DNA of 64,000 bases from UBA6623 sp965248235 (GTDB taxonomy: Bacteria; Acidobacteriota; Terriglobia; Bryobacterales; UBA6623): assembly GCA_965248235.1 (NCBI GenBank), contig CBDFIU010000003.1, positions 992,001 through 1,056,000 on the forward strand. Direction: 5' to 3'. Shown in pieces: positions 18,375-26,470 of the stretch. Positions within the stretch are counted from its first letter, which is position 1. Every line of letters begins with the position of its first letter. The translations under genes were made by a program, and so were the position numbers. The notes beneath the pieces were generated by a model, which saw only the letters and a list, made by a program, of their open reading frames with translations, did not search any database and had not been told where the DNA came from.

Positions 18375-19004
18375 TCTCTCGATCAAGTACTGCGAGTTTG
18401 CCCAAGGTGCTTTCCGTCTCGGCAATCAGGCTGCCGATATCCATGTCGGTGACTTCCAAGTACTGCTTGCGAACAAGACTGAAGTCGATCCCAATCGGTT
18501 GCTTAAGTGCGTATTCCCTCGCTGGAGTACGTCACCATGCGGCTCATTGGGTGAAGAGCATACAACTTTCAATGTGCGTACATTGGGCTGGCAGGGGGCT
18601 CCGCCCTCTCGACCCCCGCACGGATAGGACGGCGGCGCTGCGCCAGCTGAGAACCCGCCGTCGATGCGGCCGTCGCCGGGATGCGTGCCCGGCACGATCA
18701 GGTGGGCCGGGCGATCCCCGGCGTTCGGCAGCGCACGGTCAGCCGGAAGGCTGGCCCTCTCTCGACTACAGAAACCGCCGCGCCAGGGAGCCGCTCCGAT
18801 GTCGCGGAGCACCGGCACGGCGACTTGTGCGAGACGTGGAACACGTGCGCCCTCTCGGCCCGCGAGCGGCCCACCAGGAATAGCCGGCGAGCACGTCCGG
18901 CAACAGGTAGGTCGTGGGTCACGTGGAGATGCCGACAGGGAGCGGGAACCAGGGCGAGGCGGCTGAGGTGTTGAGATCCGAGCCGGGGTGAGGAGCGCCC
19001 TCGG
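18375..19004. other. Gene-poor 630-bp stretch
   Basis: No convincing gene. A short minus-strand frame near 18380-18510 (DMDIGSLIAETESTLGKLAV) looks protein-like but has no start or partner. From about 18590 the sequence is GC-rich with long ORFs in several frames and no recognisable product, which I take as noncoding or degraded. Confidence 0.5.
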
Positions 19005-19044
19005 AAAAGACAAAGGGCTCTGCCCCCTTGCGGGTGCAGAGCCC
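19005..19044 (-). terminator. Rho-independent terminator
   Basis: Perfect 9-bp stem GGGCTCTGC/GCAGAGCCC (19015-19023 and 19036-19044) with a 12-nt loop. On the minus strand it is followed by a T-rich tail, TTTGTCTTTT. It lies just downstream of the minus-strand gene ending at 19077. Confidence 0.75.
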
Positions 19045-19076
19045 CTGATCAGTGACCCCCAGTCGTCAGCTTGTCA

Positions 19077-19712
19077 TCACTGGTCGAGGGCGGCCACCTG
19101 CGAAGGCTGGTCTGGGATAGGTCGCTCAAGAACCGCGAGTATCTCTTGAGCCACGGCGCCCCCGGCCGCGCCAAAAGGGAAGGCCGAAGCGACGATCCTG
19201 AGGGCGGTGATAGAGGGAGTGGTGTAGTGGGACCGGCCGACGAGCTTAAAGCCGTTCGCGGCTGCCGCAAGGAATTCTTTTTCCATGGTGTCAACCCGTT
19301 TGGTTCCCAGTACAACGTACTCGTGTGTCGGCTCAGCCTGACCCGGCGCGCGCTGCATGACCACCAGTGCCTCCCAGCCGTTCTCGAAGACGCTGGCCAG
19401 TCGATAGCCCTGGGCGGTGGCTTCAGCGATCTCGCCCTGCAACGTCCCGGCCTTCGATGTCGCGAGCAGGAGGTATTCGATGGGTTCCGGGTCGAGAGCT
19501 TTTTCCAGGATCACCGTGGGTTGTCCCCAACTGCCCTGGATGGGAACGAGGCGGTACTCATTGTCAGCGGCTTCCTGCAGCTCCCGCTGCAATGTGCTGG
19601 TCCGCTCCGTATCAAGGAATACGTAATCCGGCGCGGCAACTTGGGCCTCTGCCATCGGAGCGAGCGACAGCAGTGAGAGGAGAACAACGGCGGCGAGGGA
19701 ACTTGTTCGCAT
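19077..19712 (-). CDS. Secreted protein with three DUF4177-like repeats
   Basis: 211 residues with a clear signal peptide (MRTSSLAAVVLLSLLSLAPMAEA). The mature part is three imperfect repeats of about 50 residues, each starting with a Tyr-rich strand and a polar helix: DYVFLDTERTSTLQREL, EYLLLATSKAGTLQGEI and EYVVLGTKRVDTMEKEF, followed by a GYRL-type strand. This resembles tandem DUF4177-like small domains; function unknown. A strong ribosome site (GGAGGTCACTC) supports ATG 19712, although the frame is open upstream into an AbrB gene. The terminator at 19005-19044 closes the unit. Confidence 0.75.
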   Translation of the reverse strand: MRTSSLAAVVLLSLLSLAPMAEAQVAAPDYVFLDTERTSTLQRELQEAADNEYRLVPIQGSWGQPTVILEKALDPEPIEYLLLATSKAGTLQGEIAEATAQGYRLASVFENGWEALVVMQRAPGQAEPTHEYVVLGTKRVDTMEKEFLAAAANGFKLVGRSHYTTPSITALRIVASAFPFGAAGGAVAQEILAVLERPIPDQPSQVAALDQ

Positions 19713-20018
19713 GAGTGACCTCCTGCCTATACCGGCAGATCTGAACGACGAGTTTATGACGACGCCCCGGTTCCCGCGACGGAGACGCACCCCGCCCGCG
19801 CCGTCGGCCACCGCCTCTTCCATCTCCTCCACAGTGACGGCAGGGCCGTCATGCCGTAGCGCGCCGAACAGCCGACCGATGGGGCGCACGGGCAGAATGC
19901 GCACCTCGCCATCGGAAATGACGTAGCGCACCCGGTCCCCAGCCTGCACGCCCAGCGTCTCCCGCACGGGCTTGGGGAGCGTTGTCTGGCCCTTCTTGGT
20001 AATCGACGATTCGATCAT
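19713..20018 (-). pseudogene. AbrB/MazE-type antitoxin without stop or toxin
   Basis: The first about 78 residues are a standard SpoVT/AbrB swapped-hairpin antitoxin (MIESSITKKGQTTLPKPVRE, then DGEVRILPVRPIGRLFG and an EEMEEAVADGA end), preceded by a ribosome site (GGAGGTGTCGCC). Such genes normally stop shortly after EAVADGA and are followed by a VapC PIN toxin. Here neither stop nor toxin is present: the frame runs about 25 unrelated residues and then in frame through the secreted protein at 19712. The DNA-binding part could still be made as a fusion. I regard it as an orphan, truncated by rearrangement. Confidence 0.65.
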
Positions 20019-20118
20019 GGCGACACCTCCAGTGCCTTGCAATATTAAAGAATTCCTTGCCTAATGCAATAAACCAGGATTTCCTTTTTGGCCGTCCTGG
20101 AACGTATACGATAGCGGA

Positions 20119-20388
20119 CTACCGGCTGCGATGCAACGGTTTTGGCACTGCTGCCAGGTTCGGTACTCCTTGCGCTGCCGCTCCGGCCTTCGAATGCTGG
20201 CCGATCATGGCGTTCCAGCGAAGCCAGAGGGCCATCACCACGTGCAGAATGTCCGCTGTTTGCCGTGCCTTCGAGGTCAGGCAGGCCAGTTTCTTTTGAG
20301 CCTTGCGTTCTTCCAGAACCAACTTAGCGAGGTGGTTCTCCTGCTCTTGTTCGGACATGACCCCATCGAAGTCGTGTTCAGAAGCCAT
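20119..20388 (-). CDS. Small phage coiled-coil protein
   Basis: 89 residues starting at ATG 20388 and overlapping the end of the upstream gene by 11 bp. The central helix EEQERKAQKK-like region (KLVLEERKAQKKLACLTSKA, then RQTADIL) aligns with the protein at 23595-23882 (ELVWKRQAAVRRLTCFEDEA, then KRMADEL), so the two are paralogues. It belongs with the phage lysis-side small genes. No known function. Confidence 0.55.
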   Translation of the reverse strand: MASEHDFDGVMSEQEQENHLAKLVLEERKAQKKLACLTSKARQTADILHVVMALWLRWNAMIGQHSKAGAAAQGVPNLAAVPKPLHRSR

Positions 20389-21055
20389 CGCTTTTTGCCT
20401 GTTGGTGTAAGCGAATGAGTGCTTCCTCTGTTTCGTCATCGACGTTGATGTCTTCCCCTTTTCCCGTGAGCTTGAAGGCCAAGTCGAAAACTTCTTGTTC
20501 GTGGCCCGCCTTGTCCAATTGGTACAGAAAAGCCCAGTTCGCCTGCTCGGTATGTTCTCTTTGTGGCGCAGCCCGGAAGCCATCATAAATCCGCCTGGCC
20601 TCTTCAAGCCTTGGCACCATCATGATGAGTTTCGCTGCCGTCCGGCCCGCGCCAGGACTTGCCTCCCAAATCTTCTTCAGATCAGCAGGCGAATCACCGC
20701 CGGAAGGGTCGGCGCCCTCCTTGGTATCTGGAGATGGGGTTCTGGATATCCTGATCTCTGCATCTAGGGCGCTTAGCTTACTTTCCAGCACCCTTTCCCG
20801 CACAATACGCTGAACCCGCTCCTCCTGCAATTCCTTCCCCAGCACTCTATGCTGAAGCCGCCCCTGCTCTAATTCCTTCTCCTGGGTCTCGATCTTCTTC
20901 CCCTGGGCCTCAAGCTTGCCCCTAAAGTCCCGGCCCACTATCCACTTGCTTATCATAGATCCCACCAGTATTCCGACCGCAGTGAAGACGCCGGCCATGG
21001 CCCAAGAAATGCCATGACGAATGAGAAAATCGAAGACTGGTTCCCAGAACGCCAT
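20378..21055 (-). CDS. Membrane-anchored coiled-coil protein
   Basis: 225 residues: one N-terminal TM helix (about 15-38, WAMAGVFTAVGILVGSMI), a charged coiled coil from about 42 to 100 (GKKIETQEKELEQGR), then a helical, TPR-like C-terminal half (EEARRIYDGFRAAP, EQEVFDLAFKLTGKGEDI). The domain order resembles single-pass proteins that present a helical-repeat domain in the cytoplasm. Coupled to the downstream small gene by overlap. Codon use and strand match the phage block, but it could be cargo. Function unknown. Confidence 0.6.
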   Translation of the reverse strand: MAFWEPVFDFLIRHGISWAMAGVFTAVGILVGSMISKWIVGRDFRGKLEAQGKKIETQEKELEQGRLQHRVLGKELQEERVQRIVRERVLESKLSALDAEIRISRTPSPDTKEGADPSGGDSPADLKKIWEASPGAGRTAAKLIMMVPRLEEARRIYDGFRAAPQREHTEQANWAFLYQLDKAGHEQEVFDLAFKLTGKGEDINVDDETEEALIRLHQQAKSDGF

Positions 21056-21106
21056 GGCAGACAGCCTATAGGCTTGCCTGTCGGCGCGTCAACCAGAGGG
21101 TTTCGC

Positions 21107-21529
21107 TTAAATCTCATACACCACTCCCGCCAGCCGCGGCTCGAGCGGAGCCAGCAGCCTTTCGAATGCCGGCAACGGCGTCAGCGAGACCCACGCCGGT
21201 ACGTGGATCCTGCGGTGGCTCCCGGCCCGCAACTCCCGAAGCAGCGCGACCGCGCAAGCCGTTCCGGCCAGATAGATCACTTCCAGGAACACGATGTTCG
21301 GGCATAACTCGAACGCCTCGACCTCCTGGGCGTAGAGGAAACCGCCGATCCCGCCCTCGTCCTCCGACACCAGGCAGTAGACCTTGCTGCCTTGCTGCCA
21401 TTTCCGCGAGCGCCTCACGCATTCATGGGCGCGGCTGAGGCAGATCCTGGGGTGCGACTTGTCGCCTGTCTTCGAGTGCAACAGGTCGGCGATGGCCTGC
21501 TCGTCACCAAATGCCGCCGGGCGGATCAT
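21107..21529 (-). CDS. Phage GNAT-like acetyltransferase
   Basis: 140 residues from ATG 21529, four bases after the stop of the virion gene at 21534. The order of elements is that of short phage GNAT proteins: an early helix (DEQAIADLLHSKTGDK), a central strand pair (VYCLVSEDEGGIGGFLYAQE), a CPNIVFLEVIYLAG strand carrying the beta4-beta5 position, and a following helix (VALLRELRAG). The canonical Q/RxxGxG/A acetyl-CoA loop is not obvious, so activity is uncertain. Proteins like this often accompany phage structural genes and may modify virion or host proteins. Confidence 0.5.
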   Translation of the reverse strand: MIRPAAFGDEQAIADLLHSKTGDKSHPRICLSRAHECVRRSRKWQQGSKVYCLVSEDEGGIGGFLYAQEVEAFELCPNIVFLEVIYLAGTACAVALLRELRAGSHRRIHVPAWVSLTPLPAFERLLAPLEPRLAGVVYEI

Positions 21530-21533
21530 CGGC

Positions 21534-22646
21534 CTACACGAATATGTGTCTGCTGTGGTAAGGAATCCAGTCCCAGCTCGGAACACCGCCCGGAGTTGGA
21601 ATCGAATTCCAGCCTGGATCTCCGGGTGGCGGGATCGTCTGTGTAGAACCGGAGGTTGCCGGAGCGGGCGCAGGCTGCTGAGCAGGCGGGGGGGGCGCTG
21701 CCGGCTGCTGTCGTGCCGGCGGCTGCTGTCGTGCCGGCGGCTCCTGTTGCTGCCCCTCATCCCCCGGCGGTGACTCCGGCTCTTCCTCCCCTGTCGGCTG
21801 CTCTTCGGGCGTGGTTTCGGCTCCTGCGGCAGCCTCCCCGTCGGGATCCTTGATATCCGTATTCGCCAGATCGTCCTCTCCTTCCTCCATTTTCGGAAGG
21901 AAATCTTTTCTAAGGCTTGAAAGGTAGTCGCCGCGGGTATCTTTGTCGATGTTGGGGTTGCTCAACACCGCCCCGTATATCGACGCGTAGGCACTGAGAT
22001 TGCCCTGCCTTCGGTCCTGTGCCAGCCGGTCGTAGCCCAGGTCGAGGCCGCGGCCTTCGAGATCGAGTCGCCGGGTGCCGAACTCCCTGTCGAGGCCCAG
22101 CCGGTCCTGCGCCAGATCGGCGTCGCTCATGAAGCGCTCCCGGTCGAGGTCCAACCGTCCCGTGTTGATGCGGTCGGTCAACGTCAGCTGCCGGTTGCGG
22201 AGGTCCGTGTCGCTGATGAAGCGGTCACGGTTCAAGGCATAGTCGATAAGACTTTGTTGCCAGGCGTCGTCGGCCTGCTGGCGGTTGATGTCGAGCGAGC
22301 GGCCCTGAAGGGCGGCGCTCGTGTCCGCCTGCGCCATCGGGAAGGCATGCGCCAGAAGCGAGTTCTGGGCGGCTCCGGCGGCGATGGAACTGTTGAGCAG
22401 GCCGCGGCGGTGCGCGTATTGCTTGCCCTGGGTCGCCGCCTGCCGCATCAGCGGGCTGTCGGTCTCCACAATCGAGCGTACCCGCTCGCTCGGAAGCGGC
22501 ATCTGGGGCTGCGGGGTGGTCAGCCGTTGCGGGTTCAGCGGCGAGCGGGGTTGCGGAATGGCGGAGCGTACCGCCGGCCGGCCCGCCTGGCTGGGAGTGG
22601 CGGTTCTTGCCCGCCCCGAGACATTGCGATCATAGTGCGAAGGCAT
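21534..22646 (-). CDS. Phage virion structural protein with proline-rich tail
   Basis: 370 residues. The N-terminal part holds the block ADTSAAL/RRGLLNSSIAAGAAQ that recurs in tail-tube or ejection-associated proteins of short-tailed phages. The middle (about 120-215) is an Arg/Asp-rich helical repeat region (FISDTDLRNRQLTL, FMSDADLAQDRLGLDR, FGTRRLDLEGRGLDLG) with a period of roughly 20 residues. After about 270 the chain is Pro/Gln/Glu-rich and disordered. It stops with TAG, showing that TAG is used as a terminator in this phage. Confidence 0.6.
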   Translation of the reverse strand: MPSHYDRNVSGRARTATPSQAGRPAVRSAIPQPRSPLNPQRLTTPQPQMPLPSERVRSIVETDSPLMRQAATQGKQYAHRRGLLNSSIAAGAAQNSLLAHAFPMAQADTSAALQGRSLDINRQQADDAWQQSLIDYALNRDRFISDTDLRNRQLTLTDRINTGRLDLDRERFMSDADLAQDRLGLDREFGTRRLDLEGRGLDLGYDRLAQDRRQGNLSAYASIYGAVLSNPNIDKDTRGDYLSSLRKDFLPKMEEGEDDLANTDIKDPDGEAAAGAETTPEEQPTGEEEPESPPGDEGQQQEPPARQQPPARQQPAAPPPPAQQPAPAPATSGSTQTIPPPGDPGWNSIPTPGGVPSWDWIPYHSRHIFV

Positions 22647-22650
22647 GGTG

Positions 22651-23121
22651 TTACATTCCCGCCGCGTACAGCACGGCTTCCTCTCTCCGGCGGCGTATCA
22701 GCCCGCCCAGCTTTCGTCCTCCGGCCCACACCCAGCGCCGGAACTGCCGGGGGGCTTCATCGTGTTCCTCGCGGTTGATCACCCTCCGCAGTGTGGAGGC
22801 CTGGAGATTCCCCGCGCCGCAGTTGAACGCGAAGTCGATCAGCGCCGCCTCCTGTTCCTCCGTCAAGGGAACGTGGATCAGATTCCCGACCGCCCCGGCG
22901 GCTACCCCAAGATCCTTCTCCAGAAGCCGCCGCGCCGCGTCCTCGTCGGCCAGCGGCTCGAACCGCGACAGGTCGGCGCCCTTCTCGCGGCTCAGCAGAT
23001 GCCCGTAGCCGATCGTCGGGAACCCGACCGGGTCGTGGTAGGGGTCGAGCGACAACCCTTCGTGATGCGCCGCCAGCTCGGCCGCGATTGACACTGGCCG
23101 CAGCGAGGGGTGTTTTGTCAT
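22651..23121 (-). CDS. Phage endolysin, GH24 T4-type lysozyme
   Basis: 156-residue muramidase that hydrolyses beta-1,4 bonds of peptidoglycan at the end of infection. The catalytic triad has exact T4-lysozyme spacing: E21, D30 and T36 in HHEGLSLDPYHDPVGFPTIG, followed by the YGH motif. The C-terminal helical lobe (EEQEAALIDFAFNCGAGNLQ and RRREEAVLYAAGM) is complete. ATG 23121 places the catalytic Glu at the usual distance; the longer frame to 23226 overlaps the upstream gene and is not favoured. No secretion signal is evident, so a holin is required. Confidence 0.92.
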   Translation of the reverse strand: MTKHPSLRPVSIAAELAAHHEGLSLDPYHDPVGFPTIGYGHLLSREKGADLSRFEPLADEDAARRLLEKDLGVAAGAVGNLIHVPLTEEQEAALIDFAFNCGAGNLQASTLRRVINREEHDEAPRQFRRWVWAGGRKLGGLIRRRREEAVLYAAGM

Positions 23122-23191
23122 ACGCGCGTGGCGCCCTTCAGGTAGCGCTTCGGGCCGAGCATCGGCTTCATCGAGATTCTCCGAGAGCGGG

Positions 23192-23419
23192 CTAGCGGCC
23201 GGCAAAGAAGAAATCCTCCAGTGCAAGGAAACTGAACTGCCACAGCCGCATTGGGGTTTTCTGCTCTACTTCTATAAGGCAATCCTTGGTTTCAGTCAAA
23301 GACGCCCTTCCTCTGAGAAACACATCAGATTCCGTTGAGGTCTTATATACCAGGATGTTTTGCTCGACTAATTCAAACGTCCGCTGCCTTATAACCATCT
23401 GGCCGTCTTCGCTGTTCAT
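23192..23419 (-). CDS. Hypothetical small phage protein
   Basis: 75 residues, coupled to the upstream gene by a 4-bp ATGA overlap. Mixed alpha/beta composition (QRTFELVEQNILVYKTS, EVEQKTPMRLWQFSFLAL) without known motifs, hydrophobic patches typical of a small globular fold. It lies between the lysozyme and two other tiny genes in the lysis-side operon. Not recognised. Confidence 0.5.
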   Translation of the reverse strand: MNSEDGQMVIRQRTFELVEQNILVYKTSTESDVFLRGRASLTETKDCLIEVEQKTPMRLWQFSFLALEDFFFAGR

Positions 23420-23598
23420 GGTTCCTGATGGATCTCGAACTTGTCGGCGACGTTGTTATTTGCCGATCTGACATCCGCTTCAACAACTTTCTTAAGCTCA
23501 TTGAAGAGCGTCTTTGCGGTGCACATGGCCCTCGCCGAAACCCAGTCGAAAGCCGGCTTGTTGTTTAGTGGCATTCCTTTACCTTGAAACTCAGTCAT
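23416..23598 (-). CDS. Hypothetical small phage protein
   Basis: 60 residues with 4-bp ATGA overlaps on both sides, which strongly implies real, coupled translation. Mostly polar with one probable helix (SARAMCTAKTLFNELKKVVE). No recognisable family. Confidence 0.5.
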   Translation of the reverse strand: MTEFQGKGMPLNNKPAFDWVSARAMCTAKTLFNELKKVVEADVRSANNNVADKFEIHQEP

Positions 23599-23882
23599 CC
23601 TGATATGCCCATCTTGTGCAGCTTCTCTTTCAATTCCTGGATGACCGTCATTTCTCGAACGATGGAGGAAAGCAATTGCTCGATCTCTTCTCTGTCAGGG
23701 CATCCATGAAGTTCCACGAAATCCGGCCTCTTGCCTCGCGCTGCGTCTTCGAGGAGACTCCGGGCGCTTCGCAGCTCGTCTGCCATCCGCTTCGCTTCAT
23801 CTTCGAAGCAGGTAAGCCTCCTGACGGCCGCCTGACGTTTCCATACGAGTTCGCCAATTTTGGCTTGTTCTTCCCCGGACAT
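23595..23882 (-). CDS. Small coiled-coil phage protein, paralogue of 20119-20388
   Basis: 95 residues, almost entirely helical and charged, ending in a second coiled helix (VREMTVIQELKEKLHKMG). The first half aligns with the protein at 20119-20388 (EEQAKIGELV, RLTCFEDEAKRMADEL). It overlaps the next gene by 4 bp and follows the holin-like gene by 13 bp. The two paralogues sit on either side of the lysozyme and virion genes. Role unknown. Confidence 0.55.
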   Translation of the reverse strand: MSGEEQAKIGELVWKRQAAVRRLTCFEDEAKRMADELRSARSLLEDAARGKRPDFVELHGCPDREEIEQLLSSIVREMTVIQELKEKLHKMGISG

Positions 23883-23895
23883 ATTCGCTACACCC

Positions 23896-24447
23896 TCACC
23901 TCTGCCCCGCCGCCCGCTGCCTGGTCCTCCAGCCGAACCAGAAGCCGATCACCACCGCCAACACGTCCTGATCGAACGTGGTCCAAACCCCTTCCGCCGT
24001 CAGCGCATTGACAATCTTGTCCTGCCAACCCCCTCCCGCCGTCGAATAGAGCGAATAGAGCAGCGCCATCTTGATCGTGCCCCATAGTCCTACGATCCAG
24101 TAGGTAATCACGGGCCGCACCGCGGCAGAAAACAGATCCGTTAACGTGAATAAAAGAAAGGCCCTGCTGAACGTCTTAGGCGCGATAAACGCGTTCTCGC
24201 CCACATGGCCCGCGGCAGCATTCAACAGCTGCACCCCGTAGCTCTCCCTCGGCTTGCGGGCGCTTCGCAGATCGGCCGCGTCCGCTGCCGTTTCGACCTC
24301 CCGCATGCGCCACTCGTGCTCTTTCGAAGCGTGCGTGAGCCGCAGCTCCAGCATCTCCATTTCCTGCTTGTGGTCGAGGCGCTGCTTGAAAAGTTTGACC
24401 ACATCGGGCAGGAACGGCGCAACGAATCCCGCGATGGCTCCCAGCAT
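23896..24447 (-). CDS. Holin-like phage membrane protein
   Basis: 183 residues: an N-terminal segment (MLGAIAGFVAPFLPDVVKLF), an amphipathic charged helix, and two or three C-terminal hydrophobic helices (about 100-140 and 160-178) with the block VRPVITYWIVGLWGTIKMAL and an end FWFGWR. This arrangement is characteristic of a family of phage three-helix holin or holin-associated proteins located before lysozymes. It would permeabilise the inner membrane to release the endolysin encoded downstream. The assignment rests on architecture and location. Confidence 0.6.
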   Translation of the reverse strand: MLGAIAGFVAPFLPDVVKLFKQRLDHKQEMEMLELRLTHASKEHEWRMREVETAADAADLRSARKPRESYGVQLLNAAAGHVGENAFIAPKTFSRAFLLFTLTDLFSAAVRPVITYWIVGLWGTIKMALLYSLYSTAGGGWQDKIVNALTAEGVWTTFDQDVLAVVIGFWFGWRTRQRAAGQR

Positions 24448-24449
24448 GG

Positions 24450-24779
24450 CTAATCACCACCTCGCGGTCCGTGCTTGCCGCCGTTGATCCCCGAGCGCGC
24501 CATGGCGAGGCTGATCTTGTGCACCTCCCCCTTCAACTCCGTGATCCGGGAGTGAAGCTTCTCGCTCTGCCGGGAGATTTCATTCCGCAGGTCTCTATGC
24601 TGCTCGGACATCTTGTGCTCCAGCTCTTTCAGGCTGTCGGGCATGGATTCGACCTTCCCATCGATGCTGCCCCTCCACCTAGCCACCTCCGCCTCGCGGG
24701 CCGACGTCCGCAGATACAGCCCCCCGACACTCGCAAAAGCCCCGACGAGACCGAGAACCATGGCCAGCTGCGGGTCCAT
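24450..24779 (-). CDS. Single-pass membrane coiled-coil protein (lysis module)
   Basis: 109 residues with one N-terminal TM helix (AMVLGLVGAFASVGGLYL) and a long coiled coil (residues about 35-90, KELEHKMSEQHRDLRNEIS). Topology and location next to the holin-like gene resemble an inner-membrane spanin-type or DUF-type lysis accessory protein, but no outer-membrane lipoprotein partner was found. Its stop lies 2 bp from the next start. Confidence 0.5.
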   Translation of the reverse strand: MDPQLAMVLGLVGAFASVGGLYLRTSAREAEVARWRGSIDGKVESMPDSLKELEHKMSEQHRDLRNEISRQSEKLHSRITELKGEVHKISLAMARSGINGGKHGPRGGD

Positions 24780-24780
24780 C

Positions 24781-25131
24781 CTAGCTCCCGCTTTCCTTCT
24801 TCTGGATCTCTCCCAGGATCTGCCCTAGCCGGGGAAACAGCCGGTAGATGGCCCAGATGCTCACCCCCATGCCCAGAAGCCAGCTCAGCCAGTCACACAC
24901 CGATTTGAACGGCGAGCCGCCGCTTGCCACGTCGAAGACCTCACGGAAAGAGATGAACGTGAACGACACCAGTGCCGGCAGAACCAGGTCCCACCAGCCG
25001 CCGCGCGTCCTGGGCCACCAGGAGACCTTGCGCTCCAGCATCCAGAAGCCGTAGAGCGCCAGCAGGACGACGCCCGCAGAGCTAAAGAAGTGAATCAGGG
25101 ATCGTTCGAGAACAAAAACAAAATAAGACAT
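24781..25131 (-). CDS. Small multi-pass phage membrane protein
   Basis: 116 residues with three or four hydrophobic segments (SAGVVLLALYGFWML, LVLPALVSFTFISF, WLSWLLGMGVSIWAIYRLF), a candidate second holin or membrane protein of the lysis module. The ATG at 25131 lies inside conserved element B, so the real start may be further in. The IS1595 copy 2 insertion touches the start codon, but the target duplication regenerates the same first bases. Confidence 0.5.
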   Translation of the reverse strand: MSYFVFVLERSLIHFFSSAGVVLLALYGFWMLERKVSWWPRTRGGWWDLVLPALVSFTFISFREVFDVASGGSPFKSVCDWLSWLLGMGVSIWAIYRLFPRLGQILGEIQKKESGS

Positions 25132-26167
25132 GATGGGTATTTACTTGACTCAGGTATTGGGAAATAGCCCCTACATGTTGTGGTCGTCCGTAGCGCGTGT
25201 CGCGGTGCCTCCGACCAGCGATTTGTAGGGTGCCGGTGGCACGGCGACGGCCTGTTGAACCAGGCGGTAAAAGAGCTTGCCTCGACTTCTGGACTTGCGG
25301 CGGTTGAAGCGGAAGGCGAATTCGTCGAGGTAGGAGTCGAGATGCTCGTGACTGACCGCTCCTTGATGCGTGCCCAGTATCCAGCGCTTCACTAACGACA
25401 CCACGCGGTGCACCCGGGGGAGCAGTTTCGAGGCGCGCGCCGGTTGCCCCTCCAGGTAGCTCACCTCGTGGCGATAGCCGTCGCCTTCGAGCGGTTCGTA
25501 TCCCAGCCAACCGTCGGTATGGACCACGCTGCCGGGTTCGATCGACTCGCCGACGAAGGCCATCAAGCTGTCCCCGGAGGCGTTGGGAATGGTGCGTATC
25601 CGAACCCGCCCGATGCCGGCACCATCTTCCTCGGCCGCTACTACAATCAGCGCCTCAGCGTCGGTTTGGCGACCGCGCACGCCCTCCTCCAAGCCTCCTA
25701 AGTAAGTCTCGTCAACCTCCACGCGCCCGCTGAGCCGATCGCGTCCGGGCCGCACCATGGCGCGCCGGAGCTTATGCAACCAAGTCCAGGCCGTTTTGTA
25801 GCTGCCCAGGCCCAACACCCGCTGCAAGCCCAGCGCGCTCGCCCCGTTCTTCTGGCTCGTGAGCCACCACATGGCTCGAAACCAACTCTGGAGGGGTTGG
25901 CGGGTGTCTTGAAATATTGTGCCCGCCGTTGGAGAAGCTTGATGCCCGCAGCCGGCGCACTCCAGCAGCGCTGTCCGCACCGCCCACGCTTTGTCGTGCC
26001 CGCATCGCGGACAACGAAAACCCTCCGGCCAGCGGAGTTGACACAGATACTCTCGACAGGCCTGCTCGGTGGCGAAACGCGCCTCGAACTCGGCCAGATT
26101 CCGAGGATAATCTTCCATTTCCCCGATCCTACATCTTGTGGTCACCTGAGTCAAGTAAATACCCATC
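25132..26167 (-). mobile_element. IS1595-family insertion sequence, copy 2
   Basis: 1,036 bp, same inverted repeats as copy 1, opposite orientation. Perfect 8-bp duplication TAAGACAT at 25124-25131 and 26168-26175. Inserted in conserved element B. Confidence 0.95.
25171..26118 (-). CDS. IS1595-family transposase, copy 2
   Basis: 315 residues, full length, with the same zinc ribbon (CPRCG, CAGCG), EVDETYLGG, VHTDGWLGY and FRFNRRKS motifs as the other copies. It differs from copies 1 and 3 by a Lys-to-Glu change (TDAEALIV). The reading frame is intact, so this copy may be active. Confidence 0.93.
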   Translation of the reverse strand: MEDYPRNLAEFEARFATEQACREYLCQLRWPEGFRCPRCGHDKAWAVRTALLECAGCGHQASPTAGTIFQDTRQPLQSWFRAMWWLTSQKNGASALGLQRVLGLGSYKTAWTWLHKLRRAMVRPGRDRLSGRVEVDETYLGGLEEGVRGRQTDAEALIVVAAEEDGAGIGRVRIRTIPNASGDSLMAFVGESIEPGSVVHTDGWLGYEPLEGDGYRHEVSYLEGQPARASKLLPRVHRVVSLVKRWILGTHQGAVSHEHLDSYLDEFAFRFNRRKSRSRGKLFYRLVQQAVAVPPAPYKSLVGGTATRATDDHNM

Positions 26168-26188
26168 TAAGACATTTATGCTCTAGAC

Positions 26189-26436
26189 TTATTGTACTTT
26201 CGAATGCGCTCTCCGGGGTAGGGAAATCCGAAAAAATTTGCAGGGGAAACGCCTCCCTCCGCTGATGTTCGCACCCGAGGCCTGGAGCAGGCGCTCGGCG
26301 CGTTCGGAGACTTCCCATTCCTGCGGCTCCTTCTGCTGCTCCTGCTCCAACGACGGCATGCGATCGCACTGCTCGGCGTTGAACACCACATAGGTGCGGT
26401 GGACGATCTTGTGATACGCAGGAAGTAGCTTTGATA
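26189..26436 (-). pseudogene. ArdC-like antirestriction protein fragment
   Basis: About 60 residues preserve the block HRTYVVFNAEQCDRMP, which resembles the end of the ArdC N-terminal ssDNA-binding domain (consensus RxYxVFNxEQ), followed by helical sequence. Upstream the frame meets stops within 20 codons in an AT-rich patch, and downstream it ends near the IS1595 target site. Only a relic remains of what was probably an antirestriction or polyvalent phage protein. Confidence 0.45.
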
Positions 26437-26470
26437 TTATTGATTATCATTCTTCGGGCTGCTTGCCGTC

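Larger units (their letters stand above)
25108..26197 (-). promoter_or_regulatory. Conserved phage element B, split by IS1595
   Basis: Bases 25108-25131 and 26176-26197, joined after removing the IS and one target duplication, give a 46-bp sequence about 80% identical to element A (11574-11620): minus strand GTACAATAAGTCTAGAG, CATAAATGTCTTATTTTG, TTTTTGTTCTC. It precedes the membrane/lysis block starting at 25131. The IS insertion separates the GTACAAT end from the T-rich end. Confidence 0.5.

Noticed and set aside
18426..19013. Minus-strand ORF of 195 residues
   Set aside because: Proline/arginine-rich GC-driven frame with no ribosome site or similarity.
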